DNA from: Ilex aquifolium
Taxonomy: Eukaryota > Streptophyta > Magnoliopsida > Aquifoliales > Aquifoliaceae
Length of the DNA stretch: 64,000 bases
NCBI GenBank assembly: GCA_951799425.1
Contig: OX637391.1
Coordinates: forward strand, 20,818,551-20,882,550
Direction of reading: 5' to 3'
Every line of letters starts with the position of its first letter. Position 1 is the stretch's first letter. This document shows positions 45,801 through 55,457 of the stretch, piece by piece. Both the position numbers and the translations under genes were made by a program. The notes beneath the pieces were generated by a model. It saw nothing but the letters and a program-made list of their open reading frames with translations, searched no databases and had not been told where the DNA came from.

Positions 45801-48339
45801 TAAGAAATCTGGAGTCACTGTAGTTGCTAATGAAAATAATGAATTTGTGCCAACTAGAATAGTTACTGGTTGGAGAATGTGCATAGACTACAGGAGACTT
45901 AACGTTGTTACTAGAAAAGACCACTTCCCTTTGCCTTTTATGGATCAAATTTTAGAAAGGGTTGCTTCACACTTGTACTATTGCTTTTTAGATGGTTATT
46001 CGGGATATAACCTGATTGAAATTGCCCTAGAAGACCAAGAGAAGACCACATTTACTTGCCCTTTTGGCACCTTTGCTTATCGAAGGATGCCTTTTGGACT
46101 ATGCAATGCACCGGCGACTTTTCAAAGGTGTATGCTTAGTATTTTCAGTGATATGGTTGAACGTTTTCTTGAAGTTTTTATGGATGATTTTACTGTCTTT
46201 GGTGATTCCTATGATGACTGTTTATCTAACCTTGAGAAAGTGCTTATAAGATGTGAAGAAAAGAACCTGGTACTTAACTGGGAGAAATGCCACTTCATGG
46301 TTCGGAAGGGAATTGTTCTTGGTCACATTGTCTCTTTTGAGGGAATTCAGGTAGATAAGGCCAAAATTGAATTAATCGTTAATTTACCTATCCCTAAAGC
46401 CCTTAAGGATGTTAGATCTTTCTTGGGTCATACTGGTTTTTATAGGAGATTTATAAAGGATTTTAGTTCCATATCTAGACCACTCTGCAATCTCCTAGGG
46501 AAAGACACACCTTTTGAGTGGGATAAAGCATGCCAAGAAGCTTTTGATAAGTTAAAGGACATGCTTGTCACTGCTCCAATCATGCAACCCCCAGATTGGA
46601 GTCGTCCTTTCAAAATCATGTGTGACGCCAGTGACTATGCTGTAGGGGCAGTTTTAGGACAAAGGAATGACAAAAAGCCTCATGTCATCTACTATGCCAG
46701 TAGAACTTTAAATAGTGCACAGATGAACTATTCTACCATAGAAAAAGAATTATTGGTTGTAGTATTTGCACTAGACAAATTCAGGTCGTACTTAGTGGGT
46801 TTCCCCATTGTTATCTTCACAGACCATGCAGCTCTCAAATACTTATTAACTAAGAAAGATGCAAAGCCGAGACTGTTGAGGTGGATCCTACTACTCCAAG
46901 AATTTGATATCACTATTAAGGATAAAAAAGGAGTAGAAAATGTAGTGGCTGACCATTTGTCTAGACTGGTGAGTGATGTGCCCATTGAGACAGTGCCGAT
47001 CAAAGATACTTTCCCGGATGAACAGTTATTGGCAGTTTCTTCATTACCATGGTTTGCTGACATTGTGAATTTTCTTGTTACAGGTAACATGCCACCGGCT
47101 TGGACTGCTTTGGATAAGAGGAAATTTTTAGTCGAAGTAAAGAGTTTCTTCTGGGATGACCCATACCTTTTCAAATATTGCCCAGACCAGATTATCCGGA
47201 GATGTGTACCTGATGATGAGGTAAGTAGCATTTTATCTTTTTGTCATTCGGAAGCGTGTGGAGGCCATTTTTCTATGAAAAAAACCGCTGCAAAAATTTT
47301 GCAGTGCGGATTTTATTGGCCTACAATTTTTAAGGATGCCCATAATTTTTGTAAAGTGTGTGAGCGATGTCAAAAACTGGGGGGATTGACCCGTAGGAAT
47401 ATGATGCCCCTAAACCCGATTTTGATCATAGAAATTTTTGACTGCTGGGGAATAGATTTCATGGGTCCTTTTCCCCCATCTTTTGGGTATATGTACATTT
47501 TAGTGGGAGTAGATTATGTCTCTAAGTGGGTTGAAGCTATACCATGTCGGACAAATGATCATAAAGTTGTTTTGAAATTTTTAAAGGAAAATATTTTGTC
47601 CAGATTTGGTATACCTCGAGCCATTATCAGTGATGGGGGATTGCATTTTTGTAATAGACCTTTTGAAAATTTGATGAAGAAATATGGTGTAACACATAAA
47701 GTTGCAACTCCCTATCACCCACAGACAAGTGGTCAAGCAGAGCTTGCCAATCGGGAAATTTCTTACATTTTGGAAAAAACGGTGAACCAAGATCGTAAAG
47801 ATTGGTCATTACGACTAATCGATGCATTATGGGCATACCGGACTGCATATAAAACCCCGATTGGTATGTTTCCGTACAGATTGATTTATGGAAAAGCTTG
47901 TCACTTGCCTGTGGAATTAGAACATAAAGCATACTGGGCCATTAAGATGTTCAATTTTAATTTTGACAAAGCTGGTACCTTACGAAAGTTGCAATTAAAT
48001 GAGCTTGAGGAGATTAGGAATGAGGCGTATGAGAACTCTAGAATTAGTAAAGAACGCATGAAGGTGTTTCATGATAAAAATATTGTGCGTAAAACCTTTA
48101 CACCTGCACAGAAAGTTCTTCTTTATAATTCTAGACTTCATATCTTCAAATGAAAGCTTCGAACCAGATGGAGTGGTCCATACATTGTTAAGGAGGTATT
48201 CCCCTATGGAACAGTGGAGATTGAAAACCCAAGTAATGGGAACATTTTTAAGGTTAATGGGCAAAGATTGAAACCATTCTTGGAGGAGGGTATCGTGGAA
48301 GTGGAATCCATCGAATTGGTGGATCCCCACTATGAATGA
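42877..48339 (+). pseudogene. Element F gag-pol polyprotein, one frame with three stops
   Basis: One frame of about 1,820 codons runs from ATG 42877 to TGA 48337-48339. It is interrupted only by TAA 43513, TAG 43564 and TGA 48151, so gag and pol are one polyprotein with no frameshift site. Gag has LREYLQP, YLHIREF and NFYQSW, then zinc knuckle [14 protein letters not shown] (43894-43935). Protease has [16 protein letters not shown] (DLGA at 44818-44829). RT has MCIDYRRLN (about 45877-45903) and FMDD (about 46177-46188). RNase H has [13 protein letters not shown] and [10 protein letters not shown]. Integrase has HSEACGGHF...[27 protein letters not shown] and [10 protein letters not shown], so all three catalytic acids are present. 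The long 43624-48153 piece lacks only the gag N-terminus and the last 60 or so residues. The start could also be the Met at 42985. Confidence 0.92.
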
Positions 48340-48457
48340 TCAATCTCTAACCATTTTATGTACAATTATGTATATTAGTGCTATTGTTTTGTTTTTGTTT
48401 ATATTTTTGTCACAGATACATGAGCACACTATCCGAGCATCCGGTATGTCTTCGTGA
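48332..48457 (+). CDS. 41-residue single-span membrane microprotein, element F
   Basis: ATG 48332 overlaps the pol stop (48337-48339) by 8 nt in another frame. It encodes a polar start (MNDQSLT), about 20 hydrophobic residues that would span a membrane once (ILCTIMYISAIVLFLFIFL), and a short polar tail ending GMSS. D and E have a microprotein of the same design and place, although the residues are not obviously alike. The overlap would allow re-initiation after pol. The function is unknown. A short hydrophobic frame in AT-rich DNA can arise by chance, so this call leans on the parallel with D and E. Confidence 0.45.
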   Translation: MNDQSLTILCTIMYISAIVLFLFIFLSQIHEHTIRASGMSS

Positions 48458-48488
48458 CCCTTATTTAATATTACATTGTGTGTTGTTA

Positions 48489-48525
48489 CATTGAGGACAA
48501 TGCAACTTTTTGAGTGGGGGGGTGG
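48489..48525 (+). promoter_or_regulatory. Post-pol hairpin and purine tract of element F (possible second PPT)
   Basis: CATTG-AGGA-CAATG (48489-48502) is followed by GAGTGGGGGGGTGG (48512-48525). It matches the module in D and E in sequence and position, between microprotein and downstream promoter. Confidence 0.55.
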
Positions 48526-48754
48526 AGCATTTGATAATACAAAGTATATTGGATTTTGAATTTGAGCTTTGTGCACATGCAACTGTGATGCAACTGTGTT
48601 TATTGTTTTGTTTTTTTTTTAGATAGTCAAGTAGAATTGTTCTTATTTTTAGCCTTAGAAATCTTTAGAAGTAGAAGGGAACCACTTGGGAGAGAAAGAG
48701 CTGAAGAAAAGTGAAAATTTTTCTAAGTATAGAGGAATAAACTTACTGGAACAT

Positions 48755-48988
48755 GCGTCCGGACGCCATTATAGAGAACAAAACCTACTGGAAAACGCGT
48801 CCGGACGGTGATTTGTTATGTGTCCGGACGGGAAAGCTAATCATTTCAAATTCGGAAGACGCGTCCGGACGGGCTAACTCCATGCGTCCGGACGCGTGAC
48901 TTTTAAGACTAATTAAAGCGGCAGTTGAGGCGCGTCCGGACGAGTTAATCCCATGCGTCCGGACGCGTGTGAAAAATTATAAATACTG
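48755..48988 (+). promoter_or_regulatory. Element F candidate internal promoter with CCGG palindromes
   Basis: TCCGGA cores start at 48758, 48800, 48823, 48864, 48887, 48935 and 48958. The pairs 48800/48823, 48864/48887 and 48935/48958 are each exactly 23 bp apart, as in the LTR of the same element. TATA box ATTATAAATACTGG (48975-48988) begins about 14 bp after the last core, and the downstream ORF ATG is 100 bp from it. A transcript starting about 30 bp below the TATA would have a leader near 70 nt. Function is inferred. Confidence 0.65.
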
Positions 48989-49077
48989 GATGTCCGGTGG
49001 GCATTGCTTGCACTGCAAGCCTCCAAACAAACTCTTCACTCTAAATTTTTGCTCTCTTCTTAAAATTTTCTGCTACT

Positions 49078-50166
49078 ATGGCACCACCTCGAGCATCCAC
49101 TTCAAAGAGACCCCGAGTGGATACTCAGGAGGAGGAGGAGGATACCACCTTTGATCCCGTTCGTTTCCAAACTTTGGAGGCACGGGTAAGATTTTTCAAA
49201 TATTACGCTCAAAAACCTGTAGTCTGTGAGAGAAAAATTGAATACGAGGACTTCGCTCGATTGGGAGTCCGAGATATCATCACTTCTAGACGTTGGGCAG
49301 GTTTCATGGGTAAAGAGTGGGTGTGTATCCCCATCTTGGCGAGAGAGTTCTTTAGCAATGCAGACGATCTTGGCAATGGCCAAATCCACGCCTATGTTCG
49401 GGGCATAGAAATCAGGGTGGATGCTGTAGCTATTGCCAGACTGATTGGGATGACGCAGGCTCGGGTGTCCAACCCGGATTATCCCCATGCTTATCCCGGG
49501 AATGAGGTCGGACGAGAGTTACTGGGGGATGGTGATTTTATTTGGACGGACAACCTCAAATATCTTCAGCAAGGGGACTTGACCAGTAAGTATAAAATAC
49601 TGAACTTAATCTCAGTGTCAAACATCCTTCCTCTACTGAGAAATAATCACATCTATCCGGACCGAGCTCGCTTGTTATATGCTATGGGCACCGGAAAGAC
49701 CATTGACCTCCCATCATTGATTTTTTCGGAGATGAGACGAGCCATTGTCGATCCGAAAAAACCATCTCTTCCTTTTGCTGGTTTGGCCACTGCGATGTGC
49801 GAGCAGGCAGGAGTGGTAATTGACGCCACTATGGAGCGGGCAAAGAAAGTGGTGGCACTCAACTCTAGCACTCTTTTGAAAAGTCAGAGTGTAGCCAGGC
49901 CAGTGCCGGGAGAGAGGGCTCCAGGGGGTGAGCAGGCACCACCACCAGAGGGGGATGTGCCGGTAGAGGATTGGGATCAGTTCCTCAATATTGATGAGGA
50001 CTTTGAGATACCAGTGGATGAGGACACTGATCCCAGGACTGACAGACAGATTTTGTTTGAGCTGCTGAGAGGGCAGAGAGAGATGAAGAAGGAGATGAGA
50101 GAGTTAAGGGCGCAGATGAGGGGGCTTGGGCAGAGTTCTCAGAGTCAGGCAGGCCCCTCATCTTAG
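49078..50166 (+). CDS. Element F plant-transposon-domain protein, intact 362 residues (env-position)
   Basis: ATG 49078 follows the internal TATA box by 100 bp. The N-terminus has a basic, possible nuclear signal (STSKRPRVD). Residues about 25-260 form the domain shared with D and E: VVCERKIEYEDFARLGV, AREFFSNADD, HAYVRGIEIRVD, GRELLGDGDFIWTDN and ARLLYAMGTGKTIDLPSLIF. From memory this is the putative plant transposon protein domain common downstream of pol in Athila-type elements. A Pro/Glu-rich linker and a charged coiled-coil-like helix (REMKKEMRELRAQMRG, about 336-351) end the protein. No signal peptide or membrane span is visible, so it is probably not an envelope. The ORF is uninterrupted although gag-pol carries three stops. 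The function is unknown. Confidence 0.85.
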   Translation: MAPPRASTSKRPRVDTQEEEEDTTFDPVRFQTLEARVRFFKYYAQKPVVCERKIEYEDFARLGVRDIITSRRWAGFMGKEWVCIPILAREFFSNADDLGNGQIHAYVRGIEIRVDAVAIARLIGMTQARVSNPDYPHAYPGNEVGRELLGDGDFIWTDNLKYLQQGDLTSKYKILNLISVSNILPLLRNNHIYPDRARLLYAMGTGKTIDLPSLIFSEMRRAIVDPKKPSLPFAGLATAMCEQAGVVIDATMERAKKVVALNSSTLLKSQSVARPVPGERAPGGEQAPPPEGDVPVEDWDQFLNIDEDFEIPVDEDTDPRTDRQILFELLRGQREMKKEMRELRAQMRGLGQSSQSQAGPSS

Positions 50167-51878
50167 GATGATTTCTGCTAGGTCCCAGTGTTTGAAAGTT
50201 GTTTCTTTTATTTCCTTTACTGTATTTGTGAGATCAAGGCCTATTTTGGGTAGTTTTTGTTAGGCTTGATTTCTTTTATCTTTTGAATATGCATTGTACT
50301 CAAATTCTCATTATTATATAAAATGCATATTTTGTTTGGTGTGTTATTAAATATCTAAATAACATTGTTATGAATAAATTGATACCACAATATTGAAATA
50401 ATTTGTTCAATTTTAAATTTGCAACTGTTTAAGCATCACGTAGAACTTTATTCTATATTTTTGTATTTCATATCATGTTCTTATAAAAACTCACAATTGG
50501 TGCACTTTAGACTTTACCAAGTTGAAAATTTGTTAGGTATTTTACTTTGAGAACTTGAAACATATAGTGGAGATGCATAAAAACCCTAGTGAGTTTTGTT
50601 CCAATCTTTCTTGGAGGGTTATTTACATTTACTCAGTAAAAAATATTGTGTTTCAATAGTGTCATTATTTACATTTACTCAGTAAAAAATATTGTGTAAA
50701 AAATATTGTGTTTTACATTTCTTCAATAGTCTCATTATTTTTGTTTTGGTTAACACCAATATTGTGAATGATTGCTTGACTTTGAATTATTTGCATGAGA
50801 AGTGTGTTATCAAAAGCTCTTGAGATATGATTTTAGGCCATCTTTGATATTATTTGAGCCTAAGTCTTATTCTTTGATTATTATTATCCCTAGAAGCCAT
50901 GATTGAGCCTTTGAAAAAAAAAAAAAAAAAATTTCTTATACCCAACATATAATAACCAAGCTAATGAAAAAAAATAATATCATTTATCCTTGTTTATCCC
51001 GAGATTGAGCTTTTTTATTGTTTATGTAATTTGGGAGATGTTGGTTGAGAAAAGATGAAGAAAAAAAAAAAAAAGTTTTGCATGCTTGTGAATATTTGCA
51101 TTAGATGTCTTGCTAAAAAAAAAAAAGAAAAGAAAAAAAAAAAAGTTGAAAAAAAAAAGAAAGACAATATGTCTAGCTATGAAAAAAAAAGAGAAAAAAA
51201 TAGCAAGCATGTGTTTGAAAAAAAAAAAAAATATGAGCAAGTGATGTAAATTGTGCTTCTAAAGGATGGAGAGTGAAAGACTATGGAAAGAAGTTTGGTT
51301 GTGTAATGTACATGTTCTCTCGGGATAGTCTTTTGAATTCCTGAATATCCTTCGTTTCAAAACCCTAATCCCAAGACCCCATTACAACCTTAAATAAAGA
51401 CCTATTTGATCTCAAGAGTGTATTGATAGATGCATGACTTGTGTGAATAAGGAAGAGAATGGTGATTATTTATTTATTGTGTGTTGATTTCCTTTCATGA
51501 GATTATGTCAAATCATTTTCTTTTGGATTACAATTATTTTAATGGAACATGTGAGCATTATTTTGTTTTGACTTAAATATCTTCTTCTCACATGTGATAT
51601 TTGAGAGAATAGTCACTATAATATGAGAGAATCTGTTATGAGTGAATTATCCAGTGAGATTTGGCATTGAGACGAATAGTTGATAGTTGTAGAGGTGATT
51701 ATCGAATAAGTTATTGACTTGGTATAGTTAATTCACACTACACACGATTTTATATGGGAACATGATAAGTGCATACATTTATATAGCGTATAGTTATATA
51801 TTTTGTTTTACATAAGCTTATAAAAAAGTTTGCATCTTAGAATTTTTATATTGTGGTAGCAATTTGTGTTATAACTCT
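50167..51878 (+). other. Element F 3' UTR and unassigned junction
   Basis: AT-rich noncoding DNA. A segment with ACTCAGTAAAAAATATTGTG is duplicated at 50629-50720. Motif I is at 50820-50910 (GATTTTAGGCCATCTTTGAT, then CATGATTGAGCC). A-rich runs at 50912-50930 and 51059-51235 create Lys-rich frames that are not genes. Motif II, hairpin, PPT and 3' LTR are missing. Positions 51770-51878 are unassigned and run into the LTR of E. Confidence 0.6.
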
Positions 51879-52839
51879 TCCTTTCTTAGAGGAGTGAAAC
51901 TCTTCCACTTTTCTAGAGCTTTACCAAAGCCGTGAAGGGTGGAACGTGATTCACTCAATCTTTGTTAAAGATTGGCTCCTTGTTCATTGTTATTTTATTT
52001 TTAAGTCTTCTACTTGGAGGGATGAGCATCACTCACTTTTCTAGCTTTACCAAAGCCATGAAGAGTGAGTAGTTTCTCATTCACTCTTTAGTAAGAGGAG
52101 AATGACATGTATAAGTTATCCAGGAATTATAGTTGTGCTCTGTTCTAATACTTAACGTTTATTTCTCTTTGTTTATTGGATGATTGATTGCATCTAGCAA
52201 AGCTAAGGTACTTTGTATAATCGTGGGTTCTTTCTATGACATGGATGACTCTTGCATAGAAAGACTTATCGGTTCAAGGCAAGCACCCCGGCTAGATCTT
52301 CAGGACTACCCTTCAATCCTCCCCCTTATTGTACTTCATTTAAACAATGGAATATTAATGTCATGATTGGATGTCTTGTAGAAACACTTGCTTGTTTGTA
52401 GACGGGTTAAGTCTCGGCACAGACAATTCTTGTAAACTTCTAGAAAGACATCGGAATCATGTTCTTAATTCTCACAGTCCATCTTTATCTTCCGATTAAC
52501 TTGCTGTTGACACGGGAGTTAATTGAGTTATCGAGCACAAGTATAATAAACCGGATAATTAACTACATGTCCAGATCCTTGAACTAAAGAGTGACCCTTT
52601 TTCATTAGCATTTATCTCCTGTTCTGTTAAGAAAATTCTCTTGGAAAGAATCTTATATTCTGTCTAGGAAATCTCACATCTCTCAACAAATCTCAAAGGT
52701 TACAAACGATAGGTCTCCACCACTGCTTATCTCAAAAACACCAACATAAGTTCCCTGTGGATTCGACTCCGGACTCAAACCGGATTATTACTACAGCTTG
52801 ACCGCCTGCACTTGGGTGTACACATTGCGGATCAAGTCA
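51879..52839 (+). repeat. Element E 5' LTR, second segment
   Basis: It resumes the D/E-family LTR at TTTCTTAGAGGAG and runs to GATCAAGTCA at 52839, then PBS. It contains the TTTCTAG...CTTTACCAAAGCC module twice and the shared U5 block ending CACTTGGGTGTACAC. The small frame 52184-52366 occurs at the same place in every LTR copy and simply reads the U5 repeat. Confidence 0.9.
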
Positions 52840-52845
52840 AGTTTT

Positions 52846-52863
52846 TGGCGCCGTTGCCGGAGA
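52846..52863 (+). promoter_or_regulatory. Element E primer-binding site (tRNA-Asp type)
   Basis: TGGCGCCGTTGCCGGAGA, one mismatch to the tRNA-Asp 3' complement, six bases after the LTR. A leader of about 94 bases precedes the gag ATG at 52958. Confidence 0.9.
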
Positions 52864-52957
52864 CCTTTGAAAGGTGTTTTAAGGTAAAAGGTAAAAAGAC
52901 CTTCATCTTTGTATAAATTCTTAGGTTCACTATAAATAACTTTGTTTTGTTTTATTT

Positions 52958-53814
52958 ATGACTGAGGACACTCCTCACTATCAAAATTTACCGGCAAAAT
53001 CTTGTGAGTCTGTGAACCAGCCTGAACCAAATTCACCTAGATCAGTAGCAGACTCTTGTGAGAGTAATATGGCAAATAATGAAAGAAATGGAGAAGTCCC
53101 TATGAGAGAGGAGGAAGTGCCTAACAATCGAACTTTGCGGGATTACTTAAATCCCACAAGAAACAGTGTCCCCTCTTATTTTATATTTCCTGAAAATGCC
53201 CCCCCTTTACTGTAAAGCCGGGGACAGTGCAGTAATTACCCGTGTTTCATGGATTAGATGCAGAGAATCCATATCTGCATATAAAAGATTTTGAGGAAGT
53301 GTGTGAAACTTTTCAAGACAATTCTGAACTAGCCAAAATGAAACTGTTTTCTTTCTCTTTAAGAGATAGAGTCAAACAATGGCTAAATTCTTTGAAAGCT
53401 TTTTCAATACCTAACTGGCAGGCATTGCAAAATGAATTTTTTAGAAAGTTGTTTCCTTTGCACCGCGCGAATGCATTAAAAAGGAAAATCATGAATTTTG
53501 CGGTTAAAGACGGAGAAACTTTTTATCAAAGTTGGGAGAGATTCAAAGATCTGCTCCAATCCTGTCCGCATCACGCTTTTGAGAATTGGACTTTGGTAGG
53601 ATTTTTCTATGACTCCTTACCCTCTAGACTACGTCAGTTTGTCAAAATGATGGCCCAAGGAGAATTTATGGGAAAAAGTCCGGAGGAGGCATTCAATTTC
53701 TTTGACACCATATCTGACAGTTCTCAGATGTGGGACTCAGCCTCCCCTACCACTGTAGAAGTCAAACCACCTACTTCCCAAGGAGGTAAATATGTCTTGA
53801 GAGAGGATGATGAC
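52958..53814 (+). pseudogene. Element E gag, N-terminal part (frameshifted, interrupted)
   Basis: ATG 52958 (MTEDTPHYQNLPAK) is the natural start; element D has an equivalent ATG. The frame stops at 53215 after FIFPENAPP and continues in another frame from about 53242 (FHGLDAENPYLHIKDFEEV) through FSLRDRVKQWLNSL and FAVKDGETFYQSWERFKDLL to GGKYVLREDDD. There a solo LTR is inserted at 53815. The target duplication ATGAC is 53810-53814. Apart from the indel the region is open and better kept than in D. Confidence 0.88.
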
Positions 53815-55457
53815 TGATTAGACCTAGTTAGTGCATAATTTAATTAAGTGAATAAGACAATTGTGTTAGTTAAATAAAGTTAAACTAGTCAAAATAAGCC
53901 TTATTAGGGTTAGTGTGTGAATTAGGGATAATGCATTAATTGTTGTTCTTTTCAGGGTTTTATGCGTCAAAACTACAAACTACCGGGAAGCCAGTTGTGA
54001 CAAAGCTACAAATTCTAGGATGACAATTATTAAAGCTCTAAACAAAGAGAGATTAAAGTAATCCAAATGCCATCTTTTGGAAGCTTGTGAATGACAACTT
54101 TTGGAAGCTTGTGAATGGCATCTTTGGGGTTTGTAAATGTTATCCCTTGAAGTTTGTAAATGTTATTTTTTTTGGTTGCCTATAAATACCCACCCCTTGG
54201 GTCTTGTAAAGGAATCACTTTTTCATTTGTATCATTTTCTTAGAGAGAACTTTTGGTTGTGGAAAACCCTCCAAAATTAATTTCATTCTTTGTTGCTTTA
54301 TTATATTGTTGCTCTCTTTTAATTGAAATATTGTCTTCTTTTATTGTAGTTTGTCTCTTTTAATTTCATGTCTAGAAGAAAGATGGATTACTTTTGGTTG
54401 TGGATCACCCTCCAAAAGTGACTACTTTTCTTCTACTTTTAATTTGTGTTTCATATCTTTCACTTCCATTGCTTGAGCTTTCTTCTTTCTTAGAGGAGTG
54501 AAACTCTTCCACTTTTCTAGAGCTTTACCAAAGCCGTGAAGGGTGGAACGTGATTCACTCATTCTTCATTGAAGATCGGCTCCTTGTTTAGTGTATTTCA
54601 TTTTCTAAGTCCTCTACTTGGAGGGATGAGCATCACTCACTTTTCTAGCTTTACCAAAGTCATGAAAAGTGAGTAGTTTCTCATTCACTCTTTAGTAAGA
54701 GGTGAAGGGCATGTATAAATTATCCGGAAGTTATATTTGTGCATTGTTCTTATGCTTAATGTTGAATATTCTCCTTACTTATTGGATGATTGATTGCATC
54801 TAGCAAAGCTAAGGTACTTTGTATAACCATGGGTCCCTTCTATGACATAGATGACTCTTGCATAGAAAGGTTCATGAGTTCAAGGCAAGTACCCCGGCTA
54901 GATCTTCATGACTACCCTTCAATCTTCCCCATTATTGTGTTTCAATTAAAGAATGGAAATGGGATATTGATGTCATGATTGGATGTCTTGTAGAAACACT
55001 TGCTTGTTTGTAGACGGGTTAAGTCTCGGCATAGACAATTCTTGCAAACTTCTAGAAAGACATCGGAATCATGTCCTTAATTCTCCTAACCCACCTTTAT
55101 CTTCCGATTAACCTGCTGTTGACATGGGGGTTAATTGAGTTATTAAGTACAAGTATAACAAACCGGATAATTAACTACATGTCCAGATCCTTGAACTAAA
55201 GAGTGATTTTTTTTTACATTAGAACTTATCCAACATTTTGCTTAGAAAATTCTCTTGGAAAAAATCTTATATTCTTTTCAGGAAATCTCGTACATCACAC
55301 AACTTCAAATCTCAAGGGTTACAATCATTAGGTCTCCACCACTACTTACTTTGAAACACTAACAACAGCTCCCTGTGGATTCGACTCCGGACTCAAACCG
55401 GATTATTACTACAGCTTGACCGTCTGCACTTGGGTGTACACATTTCGGATCAAGTCA
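53815..55457 (+). repeat. Solo LTR with a different U3, inserted in E gag
   Basis: TGATTAGACC to GATCAAGTCA, 1,643 bp, flanked by ATGAC (53810-53814 and 55458-55462). From about 54460 onward it is clearly the same LTR type as D/E (GAGGAGTGAAACTCTTCCAC...). The 360 bp of U3 upstream of the TATA box (CCTATAAATACC, 54179-54190) is unrelated and has no TTCGAA palindromes. It instead has TTTGGAAGCTTGTGAATG repeated twice (near 54077-54118). It is a recombinant or diverged subfamily. Confidence 0.9.

Larger units (their letters stand above)
41641..51769 (+). mobile_element. Element F, Athila-like retrotransposon lacking its 3' LTR
   Basis: 5' LTR, tRNA-Asp PBS, single-frame gag-pol with three stop codons, membrane microprotein, hairpin plus purine tract, CCGG palindrome promoter, intact plant-transposon-domain ORF and 3' UTR with motif I. 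The 3' UTR ends without motif II, PPT or LTR; about 110 bp of unassigned sequence (51770-51878) leads back into the LTR of E. The right end was therefore probably deleted after insertion. The boundary 51769 is approximate. Confidence 0.8.

Noticed and set aside
49690-49700. GTGKT in the F downstream protein as a Walker A ATP-binding loop
   Set aside because: The required Gly five residues before GKT is absent and the D/E homologues read AIGKGHSIDLP, so the match is chance.
51022-51249. Lys-rich or Phe-rich frames on either strand
   Set aside because: They translate A-rich runs in the F 3' UTR and have no support as proteins.
52184-54978. Recurring 60-codon frame (starting MIASSKAKVLCI) in every D/E LTR
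   Set aside because: It is copied because the LTR is repeated. It lies in the U5/leader region, its sequence changes freely between copies, and it has no domain.
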